From Clostridia bacterium (GTDB taxonomy: Bacteria; Bacillota_A; Clostridia; UBA1212), in contig JAFTXL010000158.1 of NCBI GenBank assembly GCA_017464985.1, positions 1-8,023 on the forward strand: 8,023 nucleotides of DNA, read 5' to 3'. The notes under the pieces are model-generated. The model did no database searches. It saw only the letters and a program-made list of their open reading frames with translations, and was not told the origin of the DNA. Position 1 is the stretch's first letter. Each line of letters starts with the position of its first letter. A program made the translations under genes and the position numbers. Shown piece after piece: positions 6,171-8,023 of the stretch.

Positions 6171-7379
6171 TTAATCCTGTTCGCATTTCTCGATATATGG
6201 CTTAAGGTCTTCTCCGTCAAAGCTTACCTTTCCTATATTATCAAATTTAACAGAATACTTTTCATTTCCGATTTCTATATTGATTTCATTTAAATAGAAA
6301 TTATCTATTCCGACTGTAATTTCAGCTTCCATCTCAGGATCTTCTTCTAATTTAGCCATTTCATCAACCGTTTGACTAAAAATTTCCGCAATTTCTTCAT
6401 CAACAATCGAATCTTCAAACAATTCGCCAAGCGACTTAAACAAATTGTTGTAATCAGGGATAAAACTGTAGTATGTGACTCCGGACTTACGCTCTTTTTC
6501 ATAATTCAAATTCTCTTTGAGCCATTTCTTGCTGTTAAAAGATTTCCATGTTTCTTTTAAAGAAGTATTCACCTTTTCAAGATCTACATACTTTTCTACA
6601 TCACTACGCTCAAGCGGTTCTTCGTTAATCTCAATCTCTTTTAACAGATCATCCCACTCTATCCCTTTGAGAGAAACAAATTCACCTTTTCTTGAATAGA
6701 ACTCAAAAAACCTCTCAATCCAATTCGAAACATCACGTGAATACCCCTCGTCCTCTTCTACGTCATATTCAAAATAAATTCCGTCATAAATGCCTATAAC
6801 AGATTCGCTGACATATTCTTCATCTGAATCATGTTCTGTACTTGTGACTTCGACATACATCTGCAGCTCCTGTTTTTCAATATCGAAAACAACTGTACCG
6901 TCATACACCGCAGAAACATATTTTGTTTCTTTCGTGTAGTAAAAAGAAAAACTCTCCGCTTCAAAAGTTCTTGCAGCAGCAATTGACATATGCGCCGCCG
7001 GACCGAAGTACGGCATAATTAAAACACCCAGCACAATAGCCGCAACTAAAATCAACGCAATAATTGCTAAAAACACACGCAAAAGAATCCTTTTTTTCTT
7101 TTTTGGTTTCTTTTTAACATCCTCCGCAGCTGTTTCATACTGCATCTCATAATTTGTCCCACTTTCAACACCATTACATGCGTTGTTTACGGTATTCGCA
7201 CGGTCAATACCTTTGCTGCCGTCATCTTCAGCAGAAATATTCTCATCTGCAGCACCAACAGTTCCAATAACGTCTGCAGTATTTTCCGCTCTGTTTTCTT
7301 CCTTCATTGAGGCTCCGCAAAAACCACAAAAGTTAGTATCGTCATCCGCTCCGTTACCGCAATTTCTACAAAATTTCAC
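6171..7379 (-). CDS. Membrane-anchored zinc-ribbon protein of unknown function
   Basis: The 402 residues start with a zinc ribbon: C4-x2-C7 and C18-x2-C21 in a FCRNCG...FCGFCG pattern. A variable acidic linker follows (about 26-88), then a Lys-rich stop-transfer-like cluster (89-97, KKKPKKKKR) and one membrane helix (about 98-122). The remainder (about 125-402) is acidic and predicted outside the membrane, with alternating strands and no motif I can name. The layout of cytoplasmic zinc ribbon, single span and external domain recurs in Firmicutes proteins of the TcaA/YvbJ kind, whose roles are mostly obscure; I claim only the layout. The start is GTG (7377-7379), chosen because AGAAGGAG (7387-7394) stands 7 nt upstream and the ribbon begins at residue 2. 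It has its own strong promoter. No convincing terminator follows before the hpf promoter, so read-through into hpf is possible. Confidence 0.88.
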   Translation of the reverse strand: MKFCRNCGNGADDDTNFCGFCGASMKEENRAENTADVIGTVGAADENISAEDDGSKGIDRANTVNNACNGVESGTNYEMQYETAAEDVKKKPKKKKRILLRVFLAIIALILVAAIVLGVLIMPYFGPAAHMSIAAARTFEAESFSFYYTKETKYVSAVYDGTVVFDIEKQELQMYVEVTSTEHDSDEEYVSESVIGIYDGIYFEYDVEEDEGYSRDVSNWIERFFEFYSRKGEFVSLKGIEWDDLLKEIEINEEPLERSDVEKYVDLEKVNTSLKETWKSFNSKKWLKENLNYEKERKSGVTYYSFIPDYNNLFKSLGELFEDSIVDEEIAEIFSQTVDEMAKLEEDPEMEAEITVGIDNFYLNEINIEIGNEKYSVKFDNIGKVSFDGEDLKPYIEKCEQD

Positions 7380-7448
7380 AAAATCACTCCTTCTGATTTT
7401 TCACATATACAAAACAATTACTTCGCAATTATTAAATATATGAAAAGA

Positions 7449-7477
7449 TATATACCATTTTATGGTGTCAGTGTCAA
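7449..7477 (-). promoter_or_regulatory. Strong sigma-A type promoter for the zinc-ribbon gene
   Basis: On the minus strand a consensus -35 TTGACA (7472-7477) and a TATATA -10 (7449-7454) are 17 nt apart. The predicted start is near 7442, about 60 nt before the GTG. The -35 overlaps a tandem hexamer, TGACAC twice (7465-7476). The rest of the 145-nt gap, 7380-7524, holds the ribosome site and an imperfect palindrome at 7490-7506, with no clear terminator for the upstream gene. Confidence 0.75.
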
Positions 7478-7524
7478 TCTGAATGACTTTTTGACCCACG
7501 GGCAAACGCATAAAAATATTTGTT

Positions 7525-8023
7525 TCATCTGCACATAACTTTCTCAACAATTTTCCTGTAAACTGACTCTATTTCTTTCTCCGCATACTCACAATAAAAA
7601 TCACCCTTTACATTTTTGCATTTCAAACGCTCACCGTCATAATTGATAATACCTCCGAGCAATCCGTCTACTGCTATTATCAGATCCTCTTCGGACATAC
7701 TTTTATCTTTTTCATATTCCCACGCTACAAATATAAGTTTTGTGTAAGGCACACCGTATCTTCTGCAAAGCCATTTATATCTGCGGTACTTTATATACAC
7801 TTCGTCAATGTTAGGCCTTATCGGAACAATGATGCAGTCAGCACACTTAAGCATTGTGCTTTCAAACATAGAATCTGAATTCAAGGTATCTGAAATAACC
7901 GTAAGATCAAAAGTCCTCCTTGTCCAATAAAACATCGGAAGAGCGTCATTTTCATCTATGATACCAAGTTCGGAAAATATATTACATTCAGTTACGAAAA
8001 GATTTTCAGATTTCAGATTTTTA
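7525..8023 (-). CDS. C-terminal part of a probable ParA/MinD-like ATPase (cut by right edge)
   Basis: The frame stays open to the window edge for 165 residues. A methionine at 7935 is internal and lacks a good ribosome site, so I take the gene as 5'-truncated rather than as a 136-residue protein. The segment FDLTVISDTLNSDS followed by LKCADCIIVPIRPN resembles the deviant Walker B region and following strand of ParA/MinD-type ATPases (general form 'yDyviiDtp...l..aD.vivPv.p'). A later LGGIINYD resembles the conserved 'lg.ip.d' strand near the end of that fold. The P-loop would lie upstream, outside the window. Partners (partition, pilus or surface assembly, septum placement) cannot be judged. 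The similarity is weak to moderate. It ends 145 nt before the zinc-ribbon gene, which has its own promoter. Confidence 0.6.
   Translation of the reverse strand, partial: KNLKSENLFVTECNIFSELGIIDENDALPMFYWTRRTFDLTVISDTLNSDSMFESTMLKCADCIIVPIRPNIDEVYIKYRRYKWLCRRYGVPYTKLIFVAWEYEKDKSMSEEDLIIAVDGLLGGIINYDGERLKCKNVKGDFYCEYAEKEIESVYRKIVEKVMCR

Overview
The window looks like a chromosomal segment of a spore-forming, low-to-moderate GC member of the Firmicutes, most likely class Clostridia. The reasons are a GerA-family spore germination gene at the left edge, a long-form ribosome hibernation factor with a strong AAGGAGG Shine-Dalgarno, a zinc-ribbon membrane protein of a style common in Clostridia, and consensus-like sigma-A promoters. 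I cannot name a species. Every gene I accept is on the minus strand, so transcription runs from high to low coordinates. I see no rRNA or tRNA gene, CRISPR array, insertion sequence or phage gene.

From right to left (5' to 3' on the coding strand), the layout is as follows. The window opens inside a gene (7525-8023) whose visible 165 C-terminal residues resemble the second half of a ParA/MinD-like ATPase. A strong promoter (TTGACA, 17 nt, TATATA) then drives a GTG-started, membrane-anchored zinc-ribbon protein (6171-7379). Next is hpf (5369-5899), with its own promoter, a 19-nt dyad beside the -35 box, and a 15-bp hairpin terminator. After that come three genes that look like one transcription unit: an acidic-tailed membrane protein of unknown function (4340-5263), an 806-residue two-enzyme protein (1891-4311), and glucose-6-phosphate isomerase (503-1816). 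The unit ends in a clear intrinsic terminator (411-448). On its far side begins a GerA-type germination receptor subunit (1-335, cut by the left edge), which has a candidate sigma-G promoter.

The most notable item is the 806-residue ORF. Residues 1-405 are a UAP1/UDPGP-type UTP:sugar-1-phosphate uridylyltransferase. Residues 406-806 are a complete eukaryote-like NADP-dependent isocitrate dehydrogenase. They are joined with essentially no linker, exactly at what would be the dehydrogenase's own start methionine. Motifs of both active sites look intact. I know of no characterised enzyme with this architecture. However, the junction carries an ATGA tetranucleotide and an upstream AAGGGA, so a recent fusion, an indel-type sequence error, or dual translation from an internal start all need to be separated.

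One inferred metabolic reading is this: phosphoglucose isomerase balances glucose-6-P and fructose-6-P, the uridylyltransferase half makes a UDP-sugar (UDP-GlcNAc or UDP-Glc), and the dehydrogenase half makes 2-oxoglutarate and NADPH, which feed the glutamate/glutamine needed for amino-sugar synthesis. The cluster could therefore couple carbon and nitrogen supply to cell-envelope precursors. This is a hypothesis from gene content only.
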